NCBI GenBank assembly: GCA_947491985.1 | Contig: CANLLR010000025.1 | Coordinates: 1 to 36,007 of the forward strand | Origin: Flavobacteriaceae bacterium | GTDB taxonomy: Bacteria > Bacteroidota > Bacteroidia > Flavobacteriales > Flavobacteriaceae | DNA length: 36,007 bases | Reading direction: 5' to 3' | Part shown: positions 16,343 through 24,054 of the stretch, in pieces | Layout of the letters: the number at the start of each line of letters is the position of its first letter | Numbering within the stretch: the stretch's first letter is position 1 | The notes under the pieces: generated by a model | Told to the model about the DNA's origin: nothing | Databases searched by the model: none | What the model saw: only the letters and a program-made list of their open reading frames with translations | Position numbers and translations under genes: made by a program

Positions 16343-17284
16343 ATGACAACCAAAATACTAATCATTGGTGCCTGTGGTCAAATCGGAACCGAGTTAACCA
16401 CCAAGTTGCGAAGCATTTACGGCAACGACAACGTAATTGCTTCCGACATTCGGAAACTCAATACCGACATCGTAAATAATGGTATTTTTGAAGTGGTCAA
16501 TGCGTTGGATTACAATCAGATTGAACATTTAATTGAACAGTATCAAATTACCGATGTGTATTTGATGGCAGCACTACTTTCGGCAACGGCAGAAAAAAAT
16601 CCGGCTTTTGCTTGGGATTTAAACATGAACTCGTTGTTTCACGTATTGAATCTAGCGAAAGCGAAAAAGATACAAAAGATATTTTGGCCTTCGAGTATTG
16701 CAGTATTTGGTCCAACAACTCCAAGAGAAAATACACCACAATATACCATCATGGAACCGACAACGGTATACGGAATTAGCAAGCAAACAGGCGAACGTTG
16801 GTGCGAATATTACCACCATCAATATGGTGTGGATGTGCGCAGTATTCGCTATCCCGGTTTGATTAGTTGGACGACCGAACCCGGTGGCGGAACGACCGAT
16901 TATGCCGTTGATATTTACCATAAAGCTTTGAAAGATGGGAAGTTTGAATGTTTTCTTTCGGAAGACACCAAATTACCTATGATGTACATGGACGATGCGA
17001 TTCGTGCTACGGTTGAAATCATGCAAGCTGACGCGGAAGACATCAAAATTCGTTCGTCTTACAATTTAGCGGGCATTAGTTTTACTCCCGATGAAATTGC
17101 TGCAGAAATTAAAAAACACATTCCGGATTTTACCATTTCCTATAAAACCGATTTTCGTCAGAAGATTGCCGACAGCTGGCCTGCAAGTATTGATGATAGC
17201 AGCGCAAGAGCGGATTGGGGTTGGAAACACAACTTTGAAATGGATTCAATGACCGATGTAATGTTGGAGAATCTTAAGCAATAA
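16343..17284 (+). CDS. tdh: NAD-dependent L-threonine 3-dehydrogenase, epimerase-like SDR type
   Basis: Oxidises L-threonine to 2-amino-3-ketobutyrate, the first step of threonine catabolism. 313 residues in the UDP-galactose-4-epimerase-like SDR form described from Flavobacterium, not the zinc alcohol-dehydrogenase form of E. coli. NAD-binding GACGQIG at 9-15, catalytic Y143-x3-K147 (VYGISKQ), the SSIAVFGP strand, and the TDH-specific YPGLISWTTEPGGGTTDYA. ATG 16343 is chosen over an upstream start at 16292 because the promoter and palindromic repeat occupy the extension. No kbl (2-amino-3-ketobutyrate CoA ligase) gene is adjacent. Confidence 0.9.
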   Translation: MTTKILIIGACGQIGTELTTKLRSIYGNDNVIASDIRKLNTDIVNNGIFEVVNALDYNQIEHLIEQYQITDVYLMAALLSATAEKNPAFAWDLNMNSLFHVLNLAKAKKIQKIFWPSSIAVFGPTTPRENTPQYTIMEPTTVYGISKQTGERWCEYYHHQYGVDVRSIRYPGLISWTTEPGGGTTDYAVDIYHKALKDGKFECFLSEDTKLPMMYMDDAIRATVEIMQADAEDIKIRSSYNLAGISFTPDEIAAEIKKHIPDFTISYKTDFRQKIADSWPASIDDSSARADWGWKHNFEMDSMTDVMLENLKQ

Positions 17285-17285
17285 A

Positions 17286-17319
17286 AAAAGCGTCATTTCA
17301 TTAGTAAACAACGCTTTTC
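17286..17319. terminator. Bidirectional terminator between tdh and globin-like gene
   Basis: AAAAGCGT (17286-17293)/ACGCTTTT (17311-17318) stem with a 17-nt loop, lying directly after the tdh stop and 20 bp past the globin gene stop. Loop is large, so strength is moderate. Confidence 0.6.
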
Positions 17320-17337
17320 ATCTAAATAAAATTTATA

Positions 17338-17922
17338 TTATTGAACGATTGGATCTCTTAACGATTCCAATACCGCCACAATATCTGTATACAATTGTGT
17401 GTTTGAAGCTACGCCATTTTGATTGGCAGCAGCTCCAACATACCCAACAAATTTGGTGTAATTCGCATCGGTAGCCGTGGTTCCCATTCTTGAGTTCATT
17501 GCTGGATTGTGCGCAGTAACCATATCCAAACCTGAATAGGTATTCACCGGATTTGTTCCTCCTGTATTGAACGAGAAAAAGTCGGTTAAATTGTCTACCA
17601 AAATGGCTAAATTAGTGGTGTTTCCGGCACCAAATTCTGTCAAAACAGGAGCAAAATGAGCGCCTAAATTTCCAGATGTTCCTGATGTAACATCGGCAAC
17701 AATTAAACCTACTGTGGTGTTTACTACTTTTCTGTAGGCCAATCTTCCGGCTTCAATCATCTGACCTGCATTATCAGGGTCAGCTACTAAGGTTGAGCCA
17801 CCTAATCTAGCGTAGATTGATGGCGTTACTGGTGGAGCCATTTCATCATCATCACTACACGAGGTGAAAACGGTGGCTCCGAGTACTAATGCACATAGTG
17901 CAAATTTTGAAAACTTGATCAT
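17338..17922 (-). CDS. Lipoprotein with group 1 truncated-globin-like domain, probably surface exposed
   Basis: 194 residues. Signal peptide with lipobox VFTSC (C22), followed by SDDDE, which resembles the lipoprotein surface-export signal reported in Bacteroidetes. Residues ~35-194 follow the group 1 truncated hemoglobin layout: SIYARLGGSTLV at the start; a helix ending LGAHF; LVDNLTDFFSFNTGG; then YSGLDMVTAH with H138 at the place of the proximal heme histidine (compare MREAH in cyanobacterial GlbN); and a C-terminal helix region ending VLESLRD. Insertions (~65-85) make it longer than classic 120-residue globins. Heme binding is inferred. It is second in a two-gene unit, 17 bp after the HMA-like gene. 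Confidence 0.7.
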   Translation of the reverse strand: MIKFSKFALCALVLGATVFTSCSDDDEMAPPVTPSIYARLGGSTLVADPDNAGQMIEAGRLAYRKVVNTTVGLIVADVTSGTSGNLGAHFAPVLTEFGAGNTTNLAILVDNLTDFFSFNTGGTNPVNTYSGLDMVTAHNPAMNSRMGTTATDANYTKFVGYVGAAANQNGVASNTQLYTDIVAVLESLRDPIVQ

Positions 17923-17939
17923 AACATAACTATTTAAGA

Positions 17940-18368
17940 TTAATTAAAAACACTTTGTACCAATTTTGAAAACTTGTATTTGAAGCCATCCTTTTTGATT
18001 ACAGGACATACTTGTTGATTGGCTAAATTTGCTGGCACTATAAAACGATTGGCGTTGTAATTGCTTTTGACCATCAATTGATCAAAAACTTTCTTCGAAT
18101 CGGTTACGGTATTATCATGAAAAAACACGACGACATTATTCTTTACGATAATGTCGCTTTTAACTCCTTCCATTTGGTGTAACTTTTTTTTGATTTCAAC
18201 AGTACCCAAAGAATCAAAAGGCTTGTCAAAATCGATACGACTTATTTGAATGTTGGCATTTTCAATAGGTCTGGCGGTGGCAATATGGTACACCAAAACA
18301 CCAAATACCACTACGAATATCCCAAGGATACTGAGCAGTGCAATCTTAATTTTTCTATTTATTTTCAT
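17940..18368 (-). CDS. Membrane-anchored HMA-like domain protein
   Basis: 142 residues. One N-terminal transmembrane segment (~9-30, IALLSILGIFVVVFGVLVYH) after a basic start, so the rest probably faces the periplasm. Residues ~40-125 look like a heavy-metal-associated ferredoxin-like fold: strand ISRIDFDKPFD, helix VEIKKKLHQMEGV, strands DIIVKNNVVVFFHDN, helix KKVFDQLM. The CxxC metal motif is absent; the only cysteine is in QVCPVIKKDGFKYKF near the C-terminus, so copper binding by the usual route is unlikely. It is first of a unit with the globin-like lipoprotein. I recall similar single-TM proteins in flavobacteria but no assigned function. Confidence 0.7.
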   Translation of the reverse strand: MKINRKIKIALLSILGIFVVVFGVLVYHIATARPIENANIQISRIDFDKPFDSLGTVEIKKKLHQMEGVKSDIIVKNNVVVFFHDNTVTDSKKVFDQLMVKSNYNANRFIVPANLANQQVCPVIKKDGFKYKFSKLVQSVFN

Positions 18369-18432
18369 AACTCGTTGTTTTTGTTTGTGAATGGATATAC
18401 GAGAGAAAAAATAGATTGGTTTTATAGAAACA

Positions 18433-18460
18433 AAAAAAATCCCTGAAGAGGGACTTTTTT
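18433..18460 (-). terminator. Terminator downstream of the NTF2-like gene
   Basis: On the minus strand GTCCCT-cttc-AGGGAT followed by T7, about 20 nt past the stop at 18477. The plus-strand side also has T6. Confidence 0.8.
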
Positions 18461-18476
18461 AATTGTGAGTTGTGAG

Positions 18477-18971
18477 TTATTTTTTGAGTCGGTCGATTAT
18501 GGGGTTTTCTAAAAGTGATTTGATTTTCACCACTTCGTCTGAGTTATCATTTGGCACTGTCATCGAAAGCACATAGTGTTTTATTTTCCAGCTGTTTTTT
18601 ACTTTTTCAAGCACGCCAGAACCTCGGCAAATTTTCATTTGTGTGTTTAACAACTCATCAAACCAAGCGGTTTTACCATCTTTTGAAAAATAGATGTGGC
18701 GTTCTAATGCAGTAAAACTCCATGCTTTTCCTTTATCGAAATAGGGTTTTGAGTAGGCTTGAAAGGCTTTTTTATCCCAATTTTCGGTGGCATCAGTGCC
18801 AATAAAAATGGCATCTTCAGACATCCTATCAAAATACGCATTGAAATTCGCTTCGGCTGCAGCCTTATGCCAATTATCTAGGAGTTGATTGATTTTAATT
18901 TTGTGTGAATCTTGAGCGTTTAGTAAAAAACCACTTAGGGTTAGCAGTAAAAAAAGGAGTGTCTTTTTCAT
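18477..18971 (-). CDS. Secreted SnoaL/NTF2-like protein
   Basis: 164 residues from ATG 18971 (MKKTLLFLLLTLSGFLLNAQ, a clear Sec signal peptide cleaved near residue 20). A longer frame to 19052 would run through the promoter and is rejected. The mature part fits the cone-shaped NTF2-like fold (DUF4440/SnoaL_3 type): INQLLDNWHKAAAEANFNAYFDRMSEDAIFIGTDA, then WDKKAFQAYSKPYFDKGKAW, then a beta sheet ending KNSWKIKHYVLSM. Such proteins bind small ligands or act as hydratases and isomerases; no role can be assigned here. Probably periplasmic. Divergent from the L,D-transpeptidase gene. Confidence 0.85.
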   Translation of the reverse strand: MKKTLLFLLLTLSGFLLNAQDSHKIKINQLLDNWHKAAAEANFNAYFDRMSEDAIFIGTDATENWDKKAFQAYSKPYFDKGKAWSFTALERHIYFSKDGKTAWFDELLNTQMKICRGSGVLEKVKNSWKIKHYVLSMTVPNDNSDEVVKIKSLLENPIIDRLKK

Positions 18972-19016
18972 GGTTTTATGTAAATTTTGGTTGGAATTGT
19001 ATAAATCAACGCACCG

Positions 19017-19045
19017 TAAAGATACTAATTTTACACCATTAACAA
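19017..19045 (-). promoter_or_regulatory. Promoter of the NTF2-like gene
   Basis: TATCTTTA at 19017-19024 (one base off TAnnTTTG), with TTG at 19043-19045 after 18 bp. Leader about 40 nt. Confidence 0.5.
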
Positions 19046-19102
19046 CCGCCATTTATTGCTATGATTAGCTTGGTGTGTTACACCCTAAACCTACTTTATA
19101 GT

Positions 19103-20629
19103 ATGAAATCAATTGTTTTTAGTCTTTTACTTGTTGTTCTGCTTTCGAATTGCAAAAAAAAGGATCAACCCAACAGCAACACGGCCACGTTTGAAAGTAC
19201 AGAAATTGTCAATTTCTTTAAAAAATATCCAAAATTAAATGCTTACCAAACGCAAGTAACTGCTTTGTATACCGAAGAACAACACCAATACATTTGGTTT
19301 GATGAAGACGGAAAAATTGAAACGGCCGATGTACTTCACGACCGTATTAACAATATTGACGAAGAGGGAATTTCGACTGCCGTTCCGTATAAAGAAACCT
19401 TCAACGAAAAATTTGAAGGAGATGACAAACTCGATTTGCAAATCGAATTGTTTTTGACTACTTATTATGTGTATTACACCACCAAAGTAAATCGCGGCAT
19501 ATCAGAACTTAAATCGAAGCAATTGGGTTGGCATTTACCTCGTAAAAAATTATCCTATGCTTCGTATTTGGATACGCTTTTAGCCAATCCGAAAGAAATT
19601 ACCAAAAGTGACCATTTAATTCCACAGTACTACAAATTAAAAGAGGCGTTAAAACAATATCGTGCCATTGAGCAAAAAGGCGGTTGGAAAACCATAACAA
19701 CGGGCGCTAATTTCAAAGCATTGAAACCGGGCGACTCATCGGCTGTGGTTGCACAAATTCGTAGTCGATTATTTTTGACGAAACACCTTGCTTCCGATTC
19801 GAAAAGTACGGATTATGATTCTGAACTTGAAAAAGGCATTTTAAAATATCAAGCGAACAACGGATTTGAAGCCTATGCTACTATTTTACCCAAACACATC
19901 GAGGCTATGAATGTTCCAGTGAGTTTACGCATCAAAACGTTGATCGTGAACATGGAACGTTGCCGTTGGATTTCGCCCGATGTCACCAAATCGAAAGCCT
20001 TACTTGTAGTTAATGTGCCGTCGTATACACTGACGTATTTTAGAGATGAAAAAGTCGTTTTGACTTCCAATGTTGTGGTGGGAACCGACTTGCATAAAAC
20101 CGTAATTTTTAGTGGTATGATGCGGTATGTAGTATTTAGTCCGTACTGGAATGTACCCAAAAGCATTTTAAACAAAGAGATTCTTCCGGGGATTGAGAAA
20201 AACAAAAACTATTTGGCCAACCACGATATGGAATGGCACGAAGGCTATGTACGCCAGAAACCAGGTCCGAAAAATTCGTTGGGATTGGTGAAGTTTTTAT
20301 TCCCGAATTCGAATAATATTTACTTGCACGATTCGCCCGCCAAAGGTTTGTATGACAAAGAAGATCGCGCCTTCAGTCACGGTTGCATTCGGGTTGCAAA
20401 AGCAAAAGAATTGGCGAATGCTATTATGAAAAATGATGCCGATTGGAATCCCGAAAAGGTAGCTGCTGCGATGAGCAAAGGCGACGAAAGTTGGTACACG
20501 TTGAAAAGTAAAATTCCGGTGTATATTGGTTATTTTACCTCATGGGTAGACAATGAAGGCAACGTGAACTTTTATGATGATGTGTACAAAAGAGACCATA
20601 AATTGGCAAAGTTATTAATGACCGAATAG
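19103..20629 (+). CDS. Lipoprotein L,D-transpeptidase (YkuD family, YcbB-like)
   Basis: 508 residues from ATG 19103; the frame extends to 19061 but the lipoprotein signal MKSIVFSLLLVVLLSNCKKK fixes the start, with lipidated C17. It forms or remodels 3-3 peptide crosslinks in peptidoglycan, or attaches proteins to it. Domains: an N-terminal region as in YcbB (~40-200), a peptidoglycan-binding-like helical region (~215-270, with KYQANNGFEA), and the YkuD catalytic domain (~300-450) with the signature SHGCIRVAK: H426, G427, C428. Periplasmic, anchored to a membrane. It has no same-strand neighbour close by. Confidence 0.92.
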   Translation: MKSIVFSLLLVVLLSNCKKKDQPNSNTATFESTEIVNFFKKYPKLNAYQTQVTALYTEEQHQYIWFDEDGKIETADVLHDRINNIDEEGISTAVPYKETFNEKFEGDDKLDLQIELFLTTYYVYYTTKVNRGISELKSKQLGWHLPRKKLSYASYLDTLLANPKEITKSDHLIPQYYKLKEALKQYRAIEQKGGWKTITTGANFKALKPGDSSAVVAQIRSRLFLTKHLASDSKSTDYDSELEKGILKYQANNGFEAYATILPKHIEAMNVPVSLRIKTLIVNMERCRWISPDVTKSKALLVVNVPSYTLTYFRDEKVVLTSNVVVGTDLHKTVIFSGMMRYVVFSPYWNVPKSILNKEILPGIEKNKNYLANHDMEWHEGYVRQKPGPKNSLGLVKFLFPNSNNIYLHDSPAKGLYDKEDRAFSHGCIRVAKAKELANAIMKNDADWNPEKVAAAMSKGDESWYTLKSKIPVYIGYFTSWVDNEGNVNFYDDVYKRDHKLAKLLMTE

Positions 20630-20707
20630 GGTCAATTATTTCACTAAATAAGTCACAAAAGGAAGTACCGTTTCATTTGTGCTCTAGGTGTGTAATTGCT
20701 TTTGCCA

Positions 20708-22045
20708 CTATAACTTCTCGCGGTGTTGCGACCAATCCAACCCAACTGTTTCTGATTCTTCTGAAACCCGAATCGGAATAATTAAATTCGTTAGTTTAAA
20801 AAGCACGTACGCACCACCAAACGTAAACACCGAAACGAGTACCAATGCCATCATGTGGTGACCAAAAACTGCCCAACCGCCATGCAATAAACTAGCGTTT
20901 GCGCCTTGTGCAAAAATAGCTGTCAAAATCATTCCCATAATACCGCCCACGCCATGACACGCAAAAACATCTAAGGTATCGTCAATTTGTTTGAGTTTTT
21001 TCCAGTACATCATTTTGTTGGAAACTAGAGCGCCGACAAATCCGAAAAAAATACTTTGTGGAATCGTCACATAGCCAGCGGATGGCGTGATTACGACCAA
21101 TCCGACAACGGCACCAATGCACGCGCCAAGAGCCGAAACCCGTCGTTTATTCATGCGGTCAAAAAACACCCACGTCAACATTGCCGACGCCGACGCAATG
21201 GTCGTTGTGGCAAACGCCATTGCTGCTGTGGCATTGGCAGCAAGTGCGGAACCTGCATTGAATCCGAACCAGCCAAACCAAAGCAAACCCGTTCCTAAAA
21301 GTACAAACGGAATGTTGGTGGGAATGTGCTCATTGTTTTTGCGTTTCCCCAGTACAATTACACCTGCCAAAGCTGCAAATCCGGCGCTCATGTGAACGAC
21401 AGTACCACCTGCAAAATCTTTAACACCAAAGTAGCCACACAACAGGCCGTGAGGATGCCATATCATGTGACACAAGGGTGTGTAAATGAAAAGCGTAAAC
21501 AAACAAATGAACAGTAAAAAAGACACGAATCGAATGCGTTCGGCTAAGGCGCCTGTGATGATAGCAGGAGTAATCACGGCGAATTTCATTTGAAAAAGGG
21601 CAAAAAGGATAAACGGAATTGTAGTTCCTAAACTTGAATTGGGAAGTGCTTCGACTTGATCAAAAAAAGCAAAATCGAGTGGATTACCAATGACACCATA
21701 ATGCCTGCCGTTGATGGTAAACCCAATCGGGTTGCCGAACGACAAGCTAAACCCGACAGTAACCCACAACAAACTAATGACGCCAAGGCAGATAAAACTT
21801 TTGAGCATGGTAGAAATCACGTTTTTCTTGCCTACCATACCGCCGTAAAAAAACGACAATCCGGGTGTCATGAGTAAGACCAAACAGGATGCGGTGAGCA
21901 ACCACGCCACGTCGGCATAGTTGATGTTTTCAGTTGCAGCAAAGCCTTTGCCTACCTCAGCCGCTTGGTGTTTCCAAAACAAACCCGTTACGGCCACAAT
22001 TGTGACACTGGTAAAAGCGGCAATCCAACGTTTTTGAAGTCTCAT
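20708..22045 (-). CDS. amt: Ammonium transporter (Amt/MEP/Rh family)
   Basis: 445 residues with an N-terminal hydrophobic segment then about 11 transmembrane helices, the normal layout of trimeric Amt channels in the inner membrane. The pore twin histidines are visible in VVHMSAGFAALAG and ACHGVGGIMGM, with the family signature around DFAGGTVVHMSAG. Also LLWFGWFGFNAGSAL. The usual partner glnK (PII protein) is not adjacent: downstream lies the convergent L,D-transpeptidase gene and upstream a divergent oxygenase gene. The leader contains a hairpin and TAGGGTA repeats that may be regulatory. Confidence 0.97.
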   Translation of the reverse strand: MRLQKRWIAAFTSVTIVAVTGLFWKHQAAEVGKGFAATENINYADVAWLLTASCLVLLMTPGLSFFYGGMVGKKNVISTMLKSFICLGVISLLWVTVGFSLSFGNPIGFTINGRHYGVIGNPLDFAFFDQVEALPNSSLGTTIPFILFALFQMKFAVITPAIITGALAERIRFVSFLLFICLFTLFIYTPLCHMIWHPHGLLCGYFGVKDFAGGTVVHMSAGFAALAGVIVLGKRKNNEHIPTNIPFVLLGTGLLWFGWFGFNAGSALAANATAAMAFATTTIASASAMLTWVFFDRMNKRRVSALGACIGAVVGLVVITPSAGYVTIPQSIFFGFVGALVSNKMMYWKKLKQIDDTLDVFACHGVGGIMGMILTAIFAQGANASLLHGGWAVFGHHMMALVLVSVFTFGGAYVLFKLTNLIIPIRVSEESETVGLDWSQHREKL

Positions 22046-22064
22046 TTTAAAATATTTTACAACA

Positions 22065-22221
22065 ACCCTATTTTTTATAGGGTAAAAATATAAAATAGTT
22101 TAAAAAAACTTCCTTTTTGTGTTTTGAAATTAGGGTATACGCTTCATTTTTATGAAATAACCAGCTATTGAAGATTTTTTTGAGGTTTTTAAAATTTAGA
22201 AAGGGTTTTTTACCCTATACG
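22065..22221. promoter_or_regulatory. Leader hairpin and repeated TAGGGTA motifs in the amt/oxygenase divergent region
   Basis: CCCTAT-TTTTT-ATAGGG hairpin at 22066-22082, within ~40 nt of the amt start. TAGGGTA occurs at 22078-22084 and 22131-22137, and in reverse at 22211-22217. Three copies in 235 bp suggest a binding site or paired promoter elements. No sigma-54 type site was seen. Confidence 0.35.
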
Positions 22222-22304
22222 TCATATAAGAACCTAAAACAAGACGAAACCCCAATTATTATCACTACCTTACAAAGAACTTGTCAAATCAAGTGCGATG
22301 CGAG

Positions 22305-22895
22305 ATGAAGACGAGTTTTGAAACCTTAATAACCAGTTATATTGCCAACAAAGTAGGTATTTCGGAAGGCTTTTTATCGAACGATTTGTACGAACATTTA
22401 AAAAGCAATTTGCTTACCTTAAATGCCAATCATCAACTGCAAACCGCTGGCATTGGCAACGATGGTAAAATGATTTACGACAACTTAATTCGCAACGACA
22501 AAATCTTTTGGCTCGACAAAAGCAACAACAACACTTTTGAAGACGAGTTTTTTGACACTATGGATGCGTTTGTTTCTTACCTCAACCAAAGTTGCTACAC
22601 CAATATCAAGAGCTATGAGTTTCATTATTCGCTATACGAAACGGGCAGTTTTTACCGAACGCATTTGGACCAATTTGAAGACGATAGCAAACGGCAATTC
22701 TCGATGATTAGCTACCTCAACGCCAATTGGAAAGCTCAAGATGGCGGCGAATTGTTGGTGCACCAAAAAAACAACAACCAAAGCATAGCCCCAACGCAAG
22801 GCAAAACGGTGTTTTTTAAAAGTGATGAATTAGAACATGAAGTTTTGGTAACGAATGAGCGACGGATGAGTGTGTGTGGGTGGTTGAAGCGGTAG
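22305..22895 (+). CDS. 2-oxoglutarate/Fe(II)-dependent oxygenase, prolyl 4-hydroxylase type
   Basis: 196 residues from ATG 22305 (MKTSFETLITSY); an upstream TTG start at 22281 adds nothing conserved. The double-stranded beta-helix core shows the iron triad HLD (in FYRTHLDQF) and the distal His in ELEHEVLVT, followed by the 2OG-binding Arg in RRMSVCGWLKR, the usual P4Hc end. A GGELLVHQ strand lies between. Bacterial members hydroxylate proline or other residues in proteins such as EF-Tu, but the target here is unknown. Cytosolic. Divergent from amt. Confidence 0.88.
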   Translation: MKTSFETLITSYIANKVGISEGFLSNDLYEHLKSNLLTLNANHQLQTAGIGNDGKMIYDNLIRNDKIFWLDKSNNNTFEDEFFDTMDAFVSYLNQSCYTNIKSYEFHYSLYETGSFYRTHLDQFEDDSKRQFSMISYLNANWKAQDGGELLVHQKNNNQSIAPTQGKTVFFKSDELEHEVLVTNERRMSVCGWLKR

Positions 22896-22912
22896 GTTTA
22901 TTACGGTTGGAA

Positions 22913-23022
22913 ATCTGAGTCATCGGAATAGGTTTGTCACGGATTACTTCGTCAGTTCGCTTCGATTGGGTAGAAAATCCGCACCATCGAGAGTCACGGA
23001 TTAGAAATCCGAGCCATCTGGT
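22913..23022. repeat. Short degenerate repeats between oxygenase gene and XRE pseudogene
   Basis: Three copies of an 'aaatc(c/t)g.g.catc.g' unit and two exact copies of GTCACGGATTA (near 22936 and 22994). The words 'acttcgtcagttcgcttcgattg' resemble the dispersed 24-nt repeat at 8686 and 24201. The last unit overlaps the 3' end of the pseudogene. Confidence 0.5.
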
Positions 23023-23234
23023 AAATTTTTATCGTTGAAAAATGTTGCTAAATCCGTTTCCAATCCAGTAATTATTTTCTCAATTATTAGTATTGAAACA
23101 TTTCTTTTTCCTTTTTCAATGTCTGAAATATAATTCCTGTCAACGTCCGAAATACTTGCTAAATGCTCAATAGAAATGCCTTTCTGCTCTCAAAAAAATT
23201 TAACTTTTTGACCAAACTTTTCTTTAATATTCAT
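23001..23234 (-). pseudogene. XRE-family HTH regulator (controller-protein-like), interrupted by an in-frame stop
   Basis: On the minus strand a 78-codon frame starts ATG 23234 (MNIKEKFGQKVKFF), meets TGA at codon 15 (23190-23192), then continues EQKGISIEHLASISDVDR, NYISDIEKGKRNVSILIIEK and IITGLETDLATFF to TAA at 23001. This is a complete lambda-repressor-like helix-turn-helix domain; TGA stands where an Arg codon (CGA/AGA) is expected. Size and sequence recall restriction-modification controller proteins. A tandem palindrome lies just upstream, as expected for autoregulation. No restriction or methylase gene is nearby. Either a recent pseudogene or a sequencing error; internal reinitiation is unlikely. 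Confidence 0.8.
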
Positions 23235-23255
23235 AGTTTATAAAATTAGATTTTC

Positions 23256-23283
23256 GCCTACAATTGTACAGCCTACAATTGTA
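23256..23283. promoter_or_regulatory. Tandem palindromic operator upstream of the XRE gene
   Basis: GCCTACAATTGTA occurs twice (23256-23268 and 23271-23283), each holding the perfect palindrome TACAATTGTA, centres 15 bp apart, 22 bp from the XRE start. The spacing fits two dimer sites on neighbouring helical faces, as at C-protein operators. The palindrome overlaps a TAnnTTTG-like -7 word. Confidence 0.7.
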
Positions 23284-23412
23284 AGCACAGAAATTCTTTT
23301 TTCAACAAAGTTTTCAGAGCATTTAAAATGCTTTAGTATTCCACTATTCCATTTAAAATAATCCATCATTCCCAAAAAAATCCCAAATCTTAAAACCTAA
23401 CCAAAAAACAAT

Positions 23413-23420
23413 TATATTTG
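23413..23420 (+). promoter_or_regulatory. -7 element for the NPPHGQ lipoprotein gene
   Basis: TATATTTG 22 nt before ATG 23442. It overlaps the TTG at 23418, ruling that out as the start codon. Confidence 0.55.
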
Positions 23421-23441
23421 AAGACTAAAAATCAAACTACT

Positions 23442-23987
23442 ATGAAAAAGACGTTCACAATACTTGCTATAGCCGCTGTGCTATTCACTTCGTGCAAAAA
23501 AGAAGAAACCACCGATGCTGCAACAGAAGCCGTTGCCGATGGCACTGTTGCTACTCCTGAAACTGCTACAGCAACACCTTCGGCCGAAGCTACAGCTGTG
23601 GCAACAGGAACTGATGGTAATTCGGTAATGTACAACCCAAACGCGGCTGGTACTGCCACCACTACCAGTGTAACGCCTCGTGCTGCAGCGCCCGTTGCTA
23701 CGCCAAAAGGAATGAATCCACCTCACGGGCAACCGGGCCACCGTTGTGATATTTCGGTGGGTGCTCCGTTGAACTCGCCTGCTAAAAGCACCACAACCAA
23801 TATTCAGCCAACGGTAACGCAAGCCACTACGGTAACTCCAGCGATGATGAATCAGACGAATAACGCTCCAACTCCAACGGTTTCACCTGTGGTTACCACA
23901 CCAACAGCTCCTGGAATGAATCCACCACATGGTCAAGAAGGTCATGTTTGTGGTGTTGAAGTAGGTGCGCCTTTGCCGAAGAAATAA
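23442..23987 (+). CDS. Lipoprotein with two NPPHGQxGHxC repeats
   Basis: 181 residues. Lipoprotein signal MKKTFTILAIAAVLFTSC with C18, followed by KKEE, so probably periplasm-facing. The body is Thr/Ala/Pro-rich low complexity, presumably an extended linker on the cell envelope. Two near-identical motifs stand out: GMNPPHGQPGHRCDISVGAPL (residues 90-110) and GMNPPHGQEGHVCGVEVGAPL (158-178), each offering two His and one Cys. I recall this motif in many uncharacterised Bacteroidetes proteins, with no known function; His and Cys could bind a metal or heme. Single-gene unit with its own promoter and terminator. Start at ATG 23442 as the promoter covers the upstream frame. Confidence 0.85.
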   Translation: MKKTFTILAIAAVLFTSCKKEETTDAATEAVADGTVATPETATATPSAEATAVATGTDGNSVMYNPNAAGTATTTSVTPRAAAPVATPKGMNPPHGQPGHRCDISVGAPLNSPAKSTTTNIQPTVTQATTVTPAMMNQTNNAPTPTVSPVVTTPTAPGMNPPHGQEGHVCGVEVGAPLPKK

Positions 23988-24012
23988 TAAGATTTTTTAT
24001 TTTTATAATGTA

Positions 24013-24043
24013 AAGCTTAACATTGCTGTTAGGCTTTTTTTTG
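24013..24043 (+). terminator. Terminator of the NPPHGQ lipoprotein gene
   Basis: Stem AGCTTAACA/TGTTAGGCT (one G-T pair), loop TTGC, then T8; 25 nt after the stop. Confidence 0.88.
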
Positions 24044-24054
24044 TTTAATTTTTT

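Noticed and set aside
18972..19052. Longer start for the NTF2-like protein
   Set aside because: Passes through the promoter; the signal peptide begins at ATG 18971.
19072..19084. GGTGT-gtt-ACACC palindrome upstream of the L,D-transpeptidase
   Set aside because: Short, single copy, no second signal; cannot be told from chance.
22046..22304. Sigma-54 promoter for amt
   Set aside because: No TGGC-N-TTGC type -24/-12 pair was found on either strand.
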